Shown here piece after piece: positions 56,201 to 63,463 of a stretch of 64,000 nt of DNA. Origin of the DNA: Azospirillum doebereinerae (GTDB lineage Bacteria; Pseudomonadota; Alphaproteobacteria; Azospirillales; Azospirillaceae); NCBI RefSeq assembly GCF_003989665.1, contig NZ_RZIJ01000002.1, positions 310,001-374,000 of the forward strand, written 5' to 3'. Positions within the stretch are counted from its first letter, which is position 1; each line of letters begins with the position of its first letter. The notes under the pieces were generated by a model. It did not search any database, had not been told where the DNA came from, and worked only from the letters and a program-made list of their open reading frames with translations. Position numbers and translations under genes: made by a program.

Positions 56201-57229
56201 GCGCAGGATGCGGTCGATCAGCCCCGCCACCATCGGGATGGCGAAACGGTCGTTCGCCAACTCCTCGTCCGGAACCGCCCCGTCGAGGAGCAGGAGGTCG
56301 GGAGTGAAGGCCACGGCATCCGTCCGGAAGGTCAGGCTGTCGAGAAGGAAGCCGGATTCCGCGAGGGTCAGAGTGAAGCGATGCTCGGAACCGTCCAGAT
56401 AGCGGGCCGGGATGCCACGCTCGACGGTGACGGCCGGCACCCCGTCCTCCCCGATGGTGAAGCGATCGACCCGGGTATCGTCGATCCACAGGTCGATGGC
56501 AAGGCGCGCGTCCTGGGCCGGCCGCTTGTCCGCTTCGATCGTCAGCAGCGCGTCGCGCAGCCCGGTCAGCCGGACCGTCCTCCAGCTCACCGCCAAAGGG
56601 ACGGGGGCGCTCAACGGAAACACCCGGCCCGTCCGGCCCTCCCGGACCATGAACGGGTGCGCCATGCCGTTCAGATAGGCGTCGGGAATACGGATCCGGT
56701 AGGCGCACCAAGGGTCGGCCAACCCGGCCTCCTCCAGATCCTTCCGGAAATGCTTGGCGAGGCCGGTCGCGACCATCCGGTCCCCGACCAGCAGCTCGAC
56801 CGGAAGCCGTTCGCCCGGCGCCTCCGGATCCTGCGCCCAGCCGAGCGCCAGCAACCCCTCGATCCGGTCGAAATTGCCCTCGGCACCGCGTTGCGGCGGC
56901 AGGAGCAGTTCGGCGCTCGCGACGACCTGCGCGCCGACCCTCACCTGGAAGGCATGGATCTTTCCGTCGAACAGCGAGAGGGGCAGAGGGGTGGCGAAGC
57001 CGCAGAAGCCATCGCCGAGCGCCGCCTCGCGGATCTCGGAACGGAAGTTCGAGGCGTCGAGATCGGCGATCCTGACGGCACCCTCGTAAAGAGCCGCCGG
57101 GACCGGACCCTGGTTCGGGGCTGGGTTCGAACCCGAGCGGGCGATCCAACCGTGGAGCGTGGTGCCGTGCAGCCCGTCGATGGCGCTGAAGATCCGGCCC
57201 GAATCGGGCGCCTCGAATGTCCGGTTCAT
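53210..57229 (-). CDS. Large multidomain glycosyltransferase (beta-sandwich repeats + GT2 + GT4)
   Basis: A 1339-residue protein. The first 350 residues contain three related beta-sandwich units (starting at IFSAIDGLHGTTLHGWIARS, FDRIEGLLALGWAQDPEAPG and RLTGLRDALLTIEADKRPAQ). A helical linker (about 350-700) follows. The GT2 domain (about 705-960) has EASFIIPSYGRDDLVLRC, the metal/sugar motif VLIFVNNDIIVHKDAIP and the acceptor-site FDTRFAPAYCEDSDFCL. The GT4-type domain (about 965-1335) has ARRDILFVGSYNHHPNREGI and APLLTGAGIKGKVIEASANG. Two transferase domains in one chain suggest addition of two successive sugars. The start at 57229 (MNRTFEAP) was chosen over the much longer open frame, which overlaps the epimerase gene. 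A 74-base gap separates it from that gene. Confidence 0.88.
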   Translation of the reverse strand: MNRTFEAPDSGRIFSAIDGLHGTTLHGWIARSGSNPAPNQGPVPAALYEGAVRIADLDASNFRSEIREAALGDGFCGFATPLPLSLFDGKIHAFQVRVGAQVVASAELLLPPQRGAEGNFDRIEGLLALGWAQDPEAPGERLPVELLVGDRMVATGLAKHFRKDLEEAGLADPWCAYRIRIPDAYLNGMAHPFMVREGRTGRVFPLSAPVPLAVSWRTVRLTGLRDALLTIEADKRPAQDARLAIDLWIDDTRVDRFTIGEDGVPAVTVERGIPARYLDGSEHRFTLTLAESGFLLDSLTFRTDAVAFTPDLLLLDGAVPDEELANDRFAIPMVAGLIDRILRSRLFDSEVFAAATGLRFPSKRDAVHHYLGNRNAWLLPTSVWLDPRFVADLSGGLVPDRVSPLEWYLRQGRGADAGPNPLFSNADFRLLSGRSDGMADSMDESVSCFDDWLDRASAEGEADSSLSMPSFFVDVEHIRAGMRSADSPSDGGRSSVVGFLADWLATPPDRRRLDVLHPYFDEDWLAQRSLLGGKRTEGCRLAAFRLGRFPGGAPHPLMQDEGEDRNYYDAIRRYEILHRLTGEDAVELVSGLIDPGAFLAVFPATAEPSSALYRCVTADAGIVRRSFLTTVDDGFIAAEYPGLIDFAARETGVADINRIWARWLRTIRCPATYADALAGEKGFPSITEMRTLRNVRACPAEEAEASFIIPSYGRDDLVLRCVLSAILHPGADRLEFVVAEDAAHIDGGGILGYFLPFARFIRNPANLGFLANCNNAAAQTAAAVLIFVNNDIIVHKDAIPALLSTFRDRPRAGVVGGLILNPDGTIQENGGLLWADGSAWNYHRGRTLGEESVRNLRETDYVSGCWMGIRRTVWEEIGGFDTRFAPAYCEDSDFCLASRDRGHAVLVNPHSVVTHLEGATMGTDENSSSLKSHQRTNSRTLARKWALTLGTQHQVNGDATPFHTGRRFPRKSIALVFENNIPEFDQDAGSRTLYAVCRTLAAMENTYVVFVPQNNHRSRYAQSLERLGIEVISGSGSKRFEQLVERHSADFSYAFVSRIPVARHFKRHLERLRCVKSLYPVDVEALRAFPHDTGHPGFAPAVDAAMERYADQNRDVVSLFDNIVSCSEDETRLLRQWFTTPVVDMFPYDFPTASPPTAESARRDILFVGSYNHHPNREGIAYFVSRIWPQVTAALPEATLHICGSGFDHVDFSAVPNAIRHGLVSDGTLNYLYSICRVSIAPLLTGAGIKGKVIEASANGVPCVGTEAAWQGLAVPLAYGDLTGPIETFGERLIRTYRAYGPDMVASLLAFHMDSGRETAIAEVIPRLAGMKSRRRPSV

Positions 57230-57303
57230 CCTGTATCGTCCCTGTTCCGAAAATAGGCTGCGAAGCGTCCGGGCCGCCGGAGGAGAAAGGCGGCGGTTCC
57301 CGT

Positions 57304-58344
57304 TCAGCGCGACAGGACGTTCGGATTCACGGCGATCCTCCCGCGCCAATAATCCAGCAAGTCGGCCATCGTCCGTTCGAAGGGGATGGTCGGCGACCAG
57401 CCGGTGTGCTCGGTGAACTTGCGGGTGTCGGGAAGCTGGAGGTCGGCGTCGATCGGGCGCAACCGGTCGGGATCGACCTCGACACGGATGCCGGAGACCG
57501 TCGACAGCCCGATCAAGTTGTCCAGCATGTCGCCGACCTTGCAGATGTGGGTGCCGCCGATGTTGTAGTAGGCGCCGCCCTGCGGGTTGACGGTGACAAG
57601 CATGTGATAGGCCTGCACCGCGTCCCGCACGTCCAGATAGGTGCGCAGGCTGTCGAGGTTGCCGACCTTGATCACCGGCGGCAGCAGGCCGTGTTCGACC
57701 ATCGCGATCTGCTTGGCGAAGGAGCTTTCCGCGAACACGTCGCCCCGGCGCGGGCCCGTATGGGTGAACATGCGCGTCACCATCGCCGTCATCCCATAGG
57801 CTTCGGCGTAGAAGCGCCCGACCAAGTCGGTGCCGACCTTGGAGATCGCGTAGGGCGATGCGGGGTGGAAGTTGCACTCCTCGTCGATCGGAAGCTTTTC
57901 CCGGGGGACGCGGCCGAACACCTCGGACGAGGCGCAGACATGCACGACCGCGTCGGGACGATGCCGGTGCACGGCCTCCAGCACGCGGGTCGTTCCCTGG
58001 ATGTTGGTGTCCAGCGTGTCGATGGGCGCACTGAAGCTGGTCTTCGGGTTGCTCTGGGCCGCCAGATGGAACACGTAGTCGGGCATGGCCGACCGGACCG
58101 CCGTGTCGATCGACATCTCGTCGCGCAGGTCGCCGTAATGCAGGAAGACGCGGTCGCGTTGGTTCACCCGGGGGATCAGGTGCTCGATGTTGTCGAGCGG
58201 GCTGCGCCAGCGCAGCAGGCCGTGCACCTCCCAATCAGTGTGCGCGAGCAGATGATCGGCGAGATGGGAACCCACCATGCCGGTCAGGCCGGTGATGAAG
58301 ACTCGCGGGGGGGAAGCGTGGGCCATGGTCGGCGTCATCCTCAT
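57304..58344 (-). CDS. NAD-dependent sugar-nucleotide epimerase/dehydratase (GDP-mannose 4,6-dehydratase-like)
   Basis: A 346-residue extended SDR protein. The dinucleotide loop is FITGLTGMVGSHLADHLL (GxxGxxG). It has YVFHLAAQSNPKTSF and the catalytic Ser/Tyr/Lys set in VCASSEVFG and SPYAISKVGTDLVG. TRMFTHTGPRRGDVFAESSF and LDVRDAVQAYHML are typical of GDP-mannose 4,6-dehydratase or CDP-glucose dehydratase-type enzymes. The start at 58344 overlaps the upstream stop (ATGA), so it is coupled to the second epimerase. It probably makes a deoxy- or keto-sugar nucleotide for the glycosyltransferase encoded after it. Confidence 0.9.
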   Translation of the reverse strand: MRMTPTMAHASPPRVFITGLTGMVGSHLADHLLAHTDWEVHGLLRWRSPLDNIEHLIPRVNQRDRVFLHYGDLRDEMSIDTAVRSAMPDYVFHLAAQSNPKTSFSAPIDTLDTNIQGTTRVLEAVHRHRPDAVVHVCASSEVFGRVPREKLPIDEECNFHPASPYAISKVGTDLVGRFYAEAYGMTAMVTRMFTHTGPRRGDVFAESSFAKQIAMVEHGLLPPVIKVGNLDSLRTYLDVRDAVQAYHMLVTVNPQGGAYYNIGGTHICKVGDMLDNLIGLSTVSGIRVEVDPDRLRPIDADLQLPDTRKFTEHTGWSPTIPFERTMADLLDYWRGRIAVNPNVLSR

Positions 58345-59204
58345 TCCGAACGGTCGCCGGCGTACATCCAGGCCAGCGTGTTGTGCAGGGTGCGTGTGCA
58401 GGACATTCCGAAGCGCCGCAGGCGGGTGTCGTCCCCCTGCTGGAAGCGCAGGTCGTTCGGCCGGCTGAAGGCCGGGTTGATGGCGATCTCCGGACGGAAC
58501 CCGGCGATCTCCGCGAGCGTGTCGAGGATCTCCTGGATGCTCGCGGTCTGATTGCGACAGATATGGACCAGATCGGGCACCGCGGATCTGGTGATCAACG
58601 CGTGGTACACCGCCGCCGCGTCGCGGATGTCGACGAAGTCGCGCCGGATGTCGAGCGCGCCCAATTCCAGGCGCGGCGCCCGTTCCCGGAAATGGCGGAC
58701 GATCTTGGGGAGCAGGAAATGCTCCGCCTGCCCCAGCCCGATGCAACTGAAGGGCCGGGTCAGGACGATGGAGAAGCCACCCTCCGCCATCCCGCACACC
58801 CGCTCCGCCAGCCATTTGCTACAGGCGTAATGGTTCACCGGATCGACCGGGTCCGATTCCCGGCTCACCCATTCGGTCCGGCTGCCGTAGACATTGGCCG
58901 TGCTGGCCTGGATCAGACGTCCGGCGAAGCCGGTGGCCTTCAGGGCGTCCACCAAACGCTGCACGCCGAAGGCGTTGATCTCGTACAGGCTCCGGTAGTC
59001 CTTCTCAGCGGGGGAACTGATCGCCGCGAGGTTGATCACCACGTCCGGCCGGCACGCCGAGAGGGCGGACAGGATGCTGTCCGCGGACATCAGATCCAGC
59101 CCAAGGGACCGGGAATCGACGAACTCGAGGGTCTCGTCCCGCTCGCACAGGGTTCGGACATGCCGTCCGGTGAAGCCGGAGGAACCAAGGATCATCACGC
59201 GCAT
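58341..59204 (-). CDS. NAD-dependent epimerase/reductase family protein
   Basis: A 287-residue SDR protein. It starts with the dinucleotide loop MRVMILGSSGFTGRHVRTLC, then VVINLAAISSPAEKDYRSLY, the catalytic Tyr/Lys in NHYACSKWLAERV with AST at QASTANVYGS, and LGALDIRRDFVDIRDAAAVY. The pattern resembles reductases and epimerases acting on 4-keto sugars such as RMD. The start at 59204 places the GxxGxxG loop at the N-terminus; the longer frame upstream is not family-like. It is coupled by an ATGA overlap to the dehydratase-like gene, so the two would act in sequence on the same sugar nucleotide. Confidence 0.88.
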   Translation of the reverse strand: MRVMILGSSGFTGRHVRTLCERDETLEFVDSRSLGLDLMSADSILSALSACRPDVVINLAAISSPAEKDYRSLYEINAFGVQRLVDALKATGFAGRLIQASTANVYGSRTEWVSRESDPVDPVNHYACSKWLAERVCGMAEGGFSIVLTRPFSCIGLGQAEHFLLPKIVRHFRERAPRLELGALDIRRDFVDIRDAAAVYHALITRSAVPDLVHICRNQTASIQEILDTLAEIAGFRPEIAINPAFSRPNDLRFQQGDDTRLRRFGMSCTRTLHNTLAWMYAGDRSE

Positions 59205-59262
59205 TTTCGATCGACCAACCCCGCTTCTCAAAGAATCCCGTCCTTCCCCCGTCCCCATCGTT

Positions 59263-59976
59263 TCAGCCGTCGGGATGGAACAGCTTGGTGATGGGCCGGA
59301 CATGATCGACAGGCATGCCGACGACGCTGCGCCCGGCCTCGATGAGGCCCGTCATGGCGGGACAAACGAACAGCGCCCCCCGGCAACCCAGGCGGTCGCG
59401 GTGGCGGATGGAATGGGCGGCGGCCTCCAGCCAAGTCGCCGCGTCACGGAACAGGTAGCTGCCGGCCGACGCGCAGGACGAGATGACCCGCTTCTCCACG
59501 GCCTCCGTCACCCGGCCTGCCGCGTCCATCCGCAGATAGCTGTAGCAGTCCTCGTTCGATTCGAACCAGGGAACCACCGCCGCCAGCGCCGGGTCGGCCG
59601 CGAAGCGTTCCTCGATCGGATCGACGCTTTCATAGAGGAGATCCACCAGATCGATGCACAGCGGCTCCTCGGGCCTGCGCAGCAACGCCGTTCCGGCCAA
59701 CGCTGAAAGCAGCGCACCGCCGCTCAGTTCGCCCAACCAGACGAAGGCAGCTCCCGGAAAGCGCTGCCGCAGCACCGCCTCCAGCGTCTCGCCGGCGGGA
59801 AGGTCACGGCGCAGCACGAACACCAGCCCGTCCGGCCGCAGTCGTCCCTGCCGCCACCAGGGCCGGCCGGTCAACGCAGTCTCGACCAAAGGCCGCCCGT
59901 CCACCGCCATCAGCGGCTTGAGCCCGAGCGTGGGATGGAGAAGGTCGGGTCCGGCCAGCGGAACGATGCACATCAT
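59263..59976 (-). CDS. Nucleotidyltransferase-like protein with degenerate nucleotide loop
   Basis: A 237-residue protein similar in layout to the adjacent double nucleotidyltransferase: MMCIVPLAGPDLLHPTLGLK stands where the glycine-rich loop should be, LRMDAAGRVTEAVEKRVISS parallels the neighbour segment VFEAAEKRVISRR, and SAGSYLFRDAATWL parallels VAGFYYFARGRDFV. The GxGxR signature and the first metal-binding Asp region (here EEPLCIDLVDLL) are altered. It is probably a diverged sugar-phosphate nucleotidyltransferase or a binding/regulatory paralogue. The ATG at 59976 overlaps the previous stop (ATGA). Confidence 0.7.
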   Translation of the reverse strand: MMCIVPLAGPDLLHPTLGLKPLMAVDGRPLVETALTGRPWWRQGRLRPDGLVFVLRRDLPAGETLEAVLRQRFPGAAFVWLGELSGGALLSALAGTALLRRPEEPLCIDLVDLLYESVDPIEERFAADPALAAVVPWFESNEDCYSYLRMDAAGRVTEAVEKRVISSCASAGSYLFRDAATWLEAAAHSIRHRDRLGCRGALFVCPAMTGLIEAGRSVVGMPVDHVRPITKLFHPDG

Positions 59977-61466
59977 GGCCGGGTCCCCGCTTCTCCGCGC
60001 CGCCGCAGGTAGATCCGCAGATCCTCGGGCGTGCCGAGCCCCTGCATGGCCTCGGCGGGAATCTCGTACACCCCGATGGGCGCGCGGCGGGTGACGGCGT
60101 GATTGTAGACCGGGCAGACGTAGAACTCGTTGTTGGTGCGGTCGTTGCGCGCGATCATGTCCACGGCCCAAGTGACGAAGTCCCGGCCGCGCCGGAACAG
60201 GTAGATGCCGACCGTGGCGAGATCGGAGACCGCGACCTTCTCCCGGACCTCCGCCACCAGCCCGTCGGGGCCGGTGCGGGCGAAGGACCATTTCGGGTCG
60301 CGCGCGGCATCCCGGAAACAGAGGATGGAGCCGCCCAGCCCGCGCTGCAGACAGTCATCGACGAAGGCCGCGACGTCGAAATCGACGAGCTGGTCGCAGT
60401 TGGCGATCATCAGCGGCCCGTCGTCGGGGATGGCCGTCCCCGCCTGGAGAACGGTGCAGGCGGCCCCTTCGCTCAGCCCCTCGACCGGGATGAAGCTCAC
60501 CGGATAGCGCTGCTTCAGACGTTCGACGGTCGCGGCCTCCGCCTCCAGATGCTCGCGCCGCGCCATCAGCACAAACCGGACGCCCGGCAGGGAAAGATTG
60601 TCGAGCACACGCTCGATCATCGTCTTGCCGGCGATGTCGATGAAGGGCTTGGGCGTGCCGTATCCCGCCGCGGCGAAGCGGCTGCCGGCGCCGGCCATCG
60701 GGATCACCACGGTCAGGGCGCGGTCGTCGGCCGTCGGTACCGGCAGCAGCCCGGCGCGCTCGTGCTCCCGTATCTTCTGGGGCGAGTAGAAGCTGTGGTA
60801 GCGGTCGGCGGCGATGCCGTATTCGCCGATCCTCATGCCTTCTAGGACCAACTGGTTGAGGCTGGGCGCGATGTAGTAGGCGTCATTTACGCTCGCACCC
60901 TGCCGGATCATCGCGAGGGCGGCGCGGACGAAATCGCGGCCGCGCGCGAAATAATAGAAGCCAGCCACGGCGCGGCGGCTGATCACCCGCTTTTCCGCCG
61001 CTTCGAAGACGCGGCCTTGTTCGTCGCTATTGACGTAGGACCAACGCGGGTGGACGGAGGGAAAGGTGACGACGCCCGCGTCCACCGCGTCGCCCCGCAT
61101 CGACGCGACGATCGCGTTCAGGTCGCCGTCGATCACCTGATCGCCGTTGCAGATGATCAGCGGCTCGTCGTTGTCGATCCAGTCGATCGCCATCAGGCAC
61201 GAGCACGCGGCCCCCTGGGTTGGATAGCGCAGCGGGACGGTCACCACCTCCGGCCCGCCGATCAGCCGCAGCACGCTGTCGAGGCTGTGCTGGCGGACGT
61301 CCTGCGCACGGACGACGAAGATCATCCGCCCGCCGATGGCCCGGACATTCTCCACCACCCGCTCGATCATCGGCTTGCCAGCCACCTCGATCAGCGGCTT
61401 GGGAAAGCGGAACTCCTCCACCGGGAAGAAGGTGTCCTCGGCGGCGATCGGGATCAGGATGTTCAT
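59973..61466 (-). CDS. Tandem-duplicated sugar nucleotidyltransferase (two NTP_transferase domains)
   Basis: A 497-residue protein with two NTP_transferase domains. Domain 1 (1-235) starts MNILIPIAAEDTFFPVEEFR, lacks the glycine-rich loop, but keeps FPKPLIEVAGKPMIERVVEN and LIICNGDQVIDGDL. Domain 2 (about 250-490) has the canonical VVIPMAGAGSRFAAAGYGTP, then KPFIDIAGKTMIERVLDN and LMIANCDQLVDFDV. Both have an EAAEKRV or AEVREKVAV segment and a GxYxFxRGRDFV segment, showing that one is a duplicate of the other. Domain 2 is likely the active nucleotidyltransferase; domain 1 may be catalytically weak or regulatory. It overlaps its neighbours by 4 bases on both sides. Confidence 0.85.
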   Translation of the reverse strand: MNILIPIAAEDTFFPVEEFRFPKPLIEVAGKPMIERVVENVRAIGGRMIFVVRAQDVRQHSLDSVLRLIGGPEVVTVPLRYPTQGAACSCLMAIDWIDNDEPLIICNGDQVIDGDLNAIVASMRGDAVDAGVVTFPSVHPRWSYVNSDEQGRVFEAAEKRVISRRAVAGFYYFARGRDFVRAALAMIRQGASVNDAYYIAPSLNQLVLEGMRIGEYGIAADRYHSFYSPQKIREHERAGLLPVPTADDRALTVVIPMAGAGSRFAAAGYGTPKPFIDIAGKTMIERVLDNLSLPGVRFVLMARREHLEAEAATVERLKQRYPVSFIPVEGLSEGAACTVLQAGTAIPDDGPLMIANCDQLVDFDVAAFVDDCLQRGLGGSILCFRDAARDPKWSFARTGPDGLVAEVREKVAVSDLATVGIYLFRRGRDFVTWAVDMIARNDRTNNEFYVCPVYNHAVTRRAPIGVYEIPAEAMQGLGTPEDLRIYLRRRGEAGTRP

Positions 61467-62098
61467 TGGCCCCCCTTCCGGTCGGCGTTCGCGATGGCCG
61501 CGCGGATCCGCGCGTAGGTCACGTCCTCGATCCCGCCGACCTCCATCAGATGCCCGCCAGCGGCCCGGGCGGCGGTTATCCCATGCTCGTTGTCCTCGAC
61601 GATCAGGCAGCGGCCGGGCGAGAGGCCCAGGCGGCCGATCGCCGTCTCGTAGATCTCTGGATGGGGCTTGCTGCGTGCGATGTCCTCGTTGGACAGGCAG
61701 AAGTCGAGATGGGGCATCAGCCCGGACAGCTCCATCATCCGCAGGACGCTGTTGCGGACCGAGTTCGAGCAGACGGCGAGGCGGTAGCCATCCCGGCGCA
61801 GGCGGCTCACCGCATACTGGATGTGGAAGACCGGCCGGCAGCGCACCGCAATAATCTCCTCGGTGTGGCGCTGCTTCAGCTCGTTTAGGAAGCCGTGCAG
61901 CGCCTCCGGCAGGCCGCGGGACCGGGACAGGATCTCCAGCTTGCGGCGGGTCGGCAGACCGTCGAAGCTGGCCAGATGGTCGTCGACGCCGATCTCCATC
62001 CCGAACAGCCGCAGCGCCTTGTTCAGCGCTTCGTAATGCCAGTCGCGGGCGTCGACCAGGACGCCGTCCATGTCGAAGAGGATGGCTTCAATCGCCAT
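61463..62098 (-). CDS. HAD-superfamily hydrolase (beta-phosphoglucomutase-like)
   Basis: A 211-residue HAD protein. Motif I is AILFDMDGVLVDARDWHYEA (Asp9 nucleophile, Asp11). Motif II is AVCSNSVRNSVLRM, the motif III lysine is in EDIARSKPHPEIYETA, and motif IV is CLIVEDNEHGITAARAAGG. The cap after motif I is the small alpha-helical type of phosphoglucomutase/phosphatase relatives. In this operon it could dephosphorylate or isomerise a sugar or polyol phosphate that the nucleotidyltransferase then activates. It overlaps the GDPD gene by 11 bases and the nucleotidyltransferase gene by 4. Confidence 0.9.
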   Translation of the reverse strand: MAIEAILFDMDGVLVDARDWHYEALNKALRLFGMEIGVDDHLASFDGLPTRRKLEILSRSRGLPEALHGFLNELKQRHTEEIIAVRCRPVFHIQYAVSRLRRDGYRLAVCSNSVRNSVLRMMELSGLMPHLDFCLSNEDIARSKPHPEIYETAIGRLGLSPGRCLIVEDNEHGITAARAAGGHLMEVGGIEDVTYARIRAAIANADRKGGQ

Positions 62099-62711
62099 GG
62101 AAGAACTCCCTGGCCTCGTCCGGGAAATCGGTGCACAGCATCACGCCGGGGCCGTCGGAGGCCCGCCAAGCCCGCCACGCGTCGCGGTGGGGCCGCCCGT
62201 GCAGCTCGGGGGACACCAGCGCGACGGCACGCCCGGCGTCCCTATGGCGGCGGATGGCGGCAGCGTCGATCCAGTCGCTCTCGAACAGGTCCATCCACAC
62301 GCCCGCGGCCCGGTCGAGCAGGGCCGGAACCGGCTCATGCTCGCTCTGCCGGGTGAAGGCCGGCAGCCCGGCCCGGAGATAGCCCAGCGTGTCGGGGATC
62401 GACATGTCGAACACGAAGAAATCTTTTGGCGCCAACGGCGCCAGCATCCGTGCCAGCCCGGCCTGGAGGCCGTCGCTCTTGACGTTGATCGCCAGCGGGC
62501 CGGGACGGCCGTGGCGGTCGAACAGCTCCAGCAGCGCGGCGAGATCCGGCACCTCGCCGACCGGCGGGTCATGGCTGACCACCAGCCGTCCGTCCTGGTC
62601 CCGCACGTCGAGTTCCAGGCCGAACCCGGCCGCAAGCGCGCGTTCGAACGCGGCCAAGCTGTTGCGCTCCTCGGCACGTGTCCACCATCCCCGGTGCGCG
62701 AGAACGATCAT
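62088..62711 (-). CDS. Glycerophosphodiester phosphodiesterase-family protein
   Basis: A 207-residue TIM-barrel protein with the GDPD motifs LAHRGWWTRAEERNSLAAFE (His5, Arg6), GLELDVRDQDGRLVVSHDPP (acidic metal ligands Glu and Asp, and a catalytic His in SHDP) and AINVKSDG. It lacks a signal peptide, so it would act in the cytoplasm. GDPD-fold enzymes inside capsule or polysaccharide operons often act on sugar-nucleotide-linked glycerol or polyol phosphates, not on lipids; that is the more likely role here but it is inference. It is shorter than typical GDPDs (about 240-350 residues). Confidence 0.85.
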   Translation of the reverse strand: MIVLAHRGWWTRAEERNSLAAFERALAAGFGLELDVRDQDGRLVVSHDPPVGEVPDLAALLELFDRHGRPGPLAINVKSDGLQAGLARMLAPLAPKDFFVFDMSIPDTLGYLRAGLPAFTRQSEHEPVPALLDRAAGVWMDLFESDWIDAAAIRRHRDAGRAVALVSPELHGRPHRDAWRAWRASDGPGVMLCTDFPDEAREFFHGD

Positions 62712-63463
62712 TGCGGCCCCGCCTCCGTCGGCTTGCGGAAAACGAAGAACATGTCGTCGCCGCGATGGTCGATCGACGCCCCGGTGGAGCCTATGTATTT
62801 GTGAAGGTCATGCTCGAAATCCGGCGCCAGATAATGGAACGCATACATCGTGTCGAAAAATTCAAGAACGAAACCGGCGTTCCCGCAGATCTCGATCACC
62901 TCCTTGGATGAATATTCGCGGACATGCGGCCAGTACAGCCAGGGCGGCTCGTTGTTACAGAGCTTGAACGCATTGATGAGGGAGCAGGCGTTCGGGGTGG
63001 TGAGCACAAGCTGTCCGCCCGGACGCAGCACCCTGTGCATCTCCGCCGCGAAGGCCCGGACGCCGGTGAAGTTGAACAGCACGAGATCGTCGAAATGTTT
63101 GTGGTCCTGGTCCTTGATATGCTCGAAGACCTCGAAGCTGAACAGGATGTCCGCCGACGCATCCTCGGCGTCCATCCTGTAGCGGAAGTCGCCGTCGATG
63201 GCGGCGACCGGCTGCCCGACGGATCGGTAATATTCGCTGAGGCCGGACAGATGCCCCGTTTCGGCAACCGTCTTGCCTGAAAGGTCGAGGTTCCGAGCGA
63301 TCAGATCCCATGTCTTCAGATAGCGGACCCTCTGGTCGGAAAAGGCCGCGCCGTCAAAGAACGAAAACACCTGCTGCGCCGTTTTCGGGTCGTGGGTGGT
63401 CGGGATGTAATGATCGACGATCATCCGTGTCACCCATTTGTGCTTTTCGTCTTCGGCGTTCAT
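62708..63463 (-). CDS. SAM-dependent methyltransferase
   Basis: A 251-residue class I methyltransferase. The usual glycine-rich motif I is altered (GKTVAETGHLSGLSEYYRSV). It is followed by the acidic strand end PVAAIDGDFRY, ADILFSFEVFEHIKDQD (the FEVFEH motif of Methyltransf_11/23 families), MHRVLRPGGQLVLTTPN and a C-terminal region rich in aromatic residues. The start at 63463 (MNAEDEK) overlaps the SEL1-gene stop (ATGA); the longer frame upstream overlaps that gene. It probably methylates a sugar or polyol of the surface glycan. Confidence 0.85.
   Translation of the reverse strand: MNAEDEKHKWVTRMIVDHYIPTTHDPKTAQQVFSFFDGAAFSDQRVRYLKTWDLIARNLDLSGKTVAETGHLSGLSEYYRSVGQPVAAIDGDFRYRMDAEDASADILFSFEVFEHIKDQDHKHFDDLVLFNFTGVRAFAAEMHRVLRPGGQLVLTTPNACSLINAFKLCNNEPPWLYWPHVREYSSKEVIEICGNAGFVLEFFDTMYAFHYLAPDFEHDLHKYIGSTGASIDHRGDDMFFVFRKPTEAGPQ

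Noticed and set aside
57230..58234. Upstream extension of the glycosyltransferase frame to 1674 residues
   Set aside because: The extra part is an out-of-frame reading of the epimerase gene; the proper start MNRTFEAP lies at 57229.
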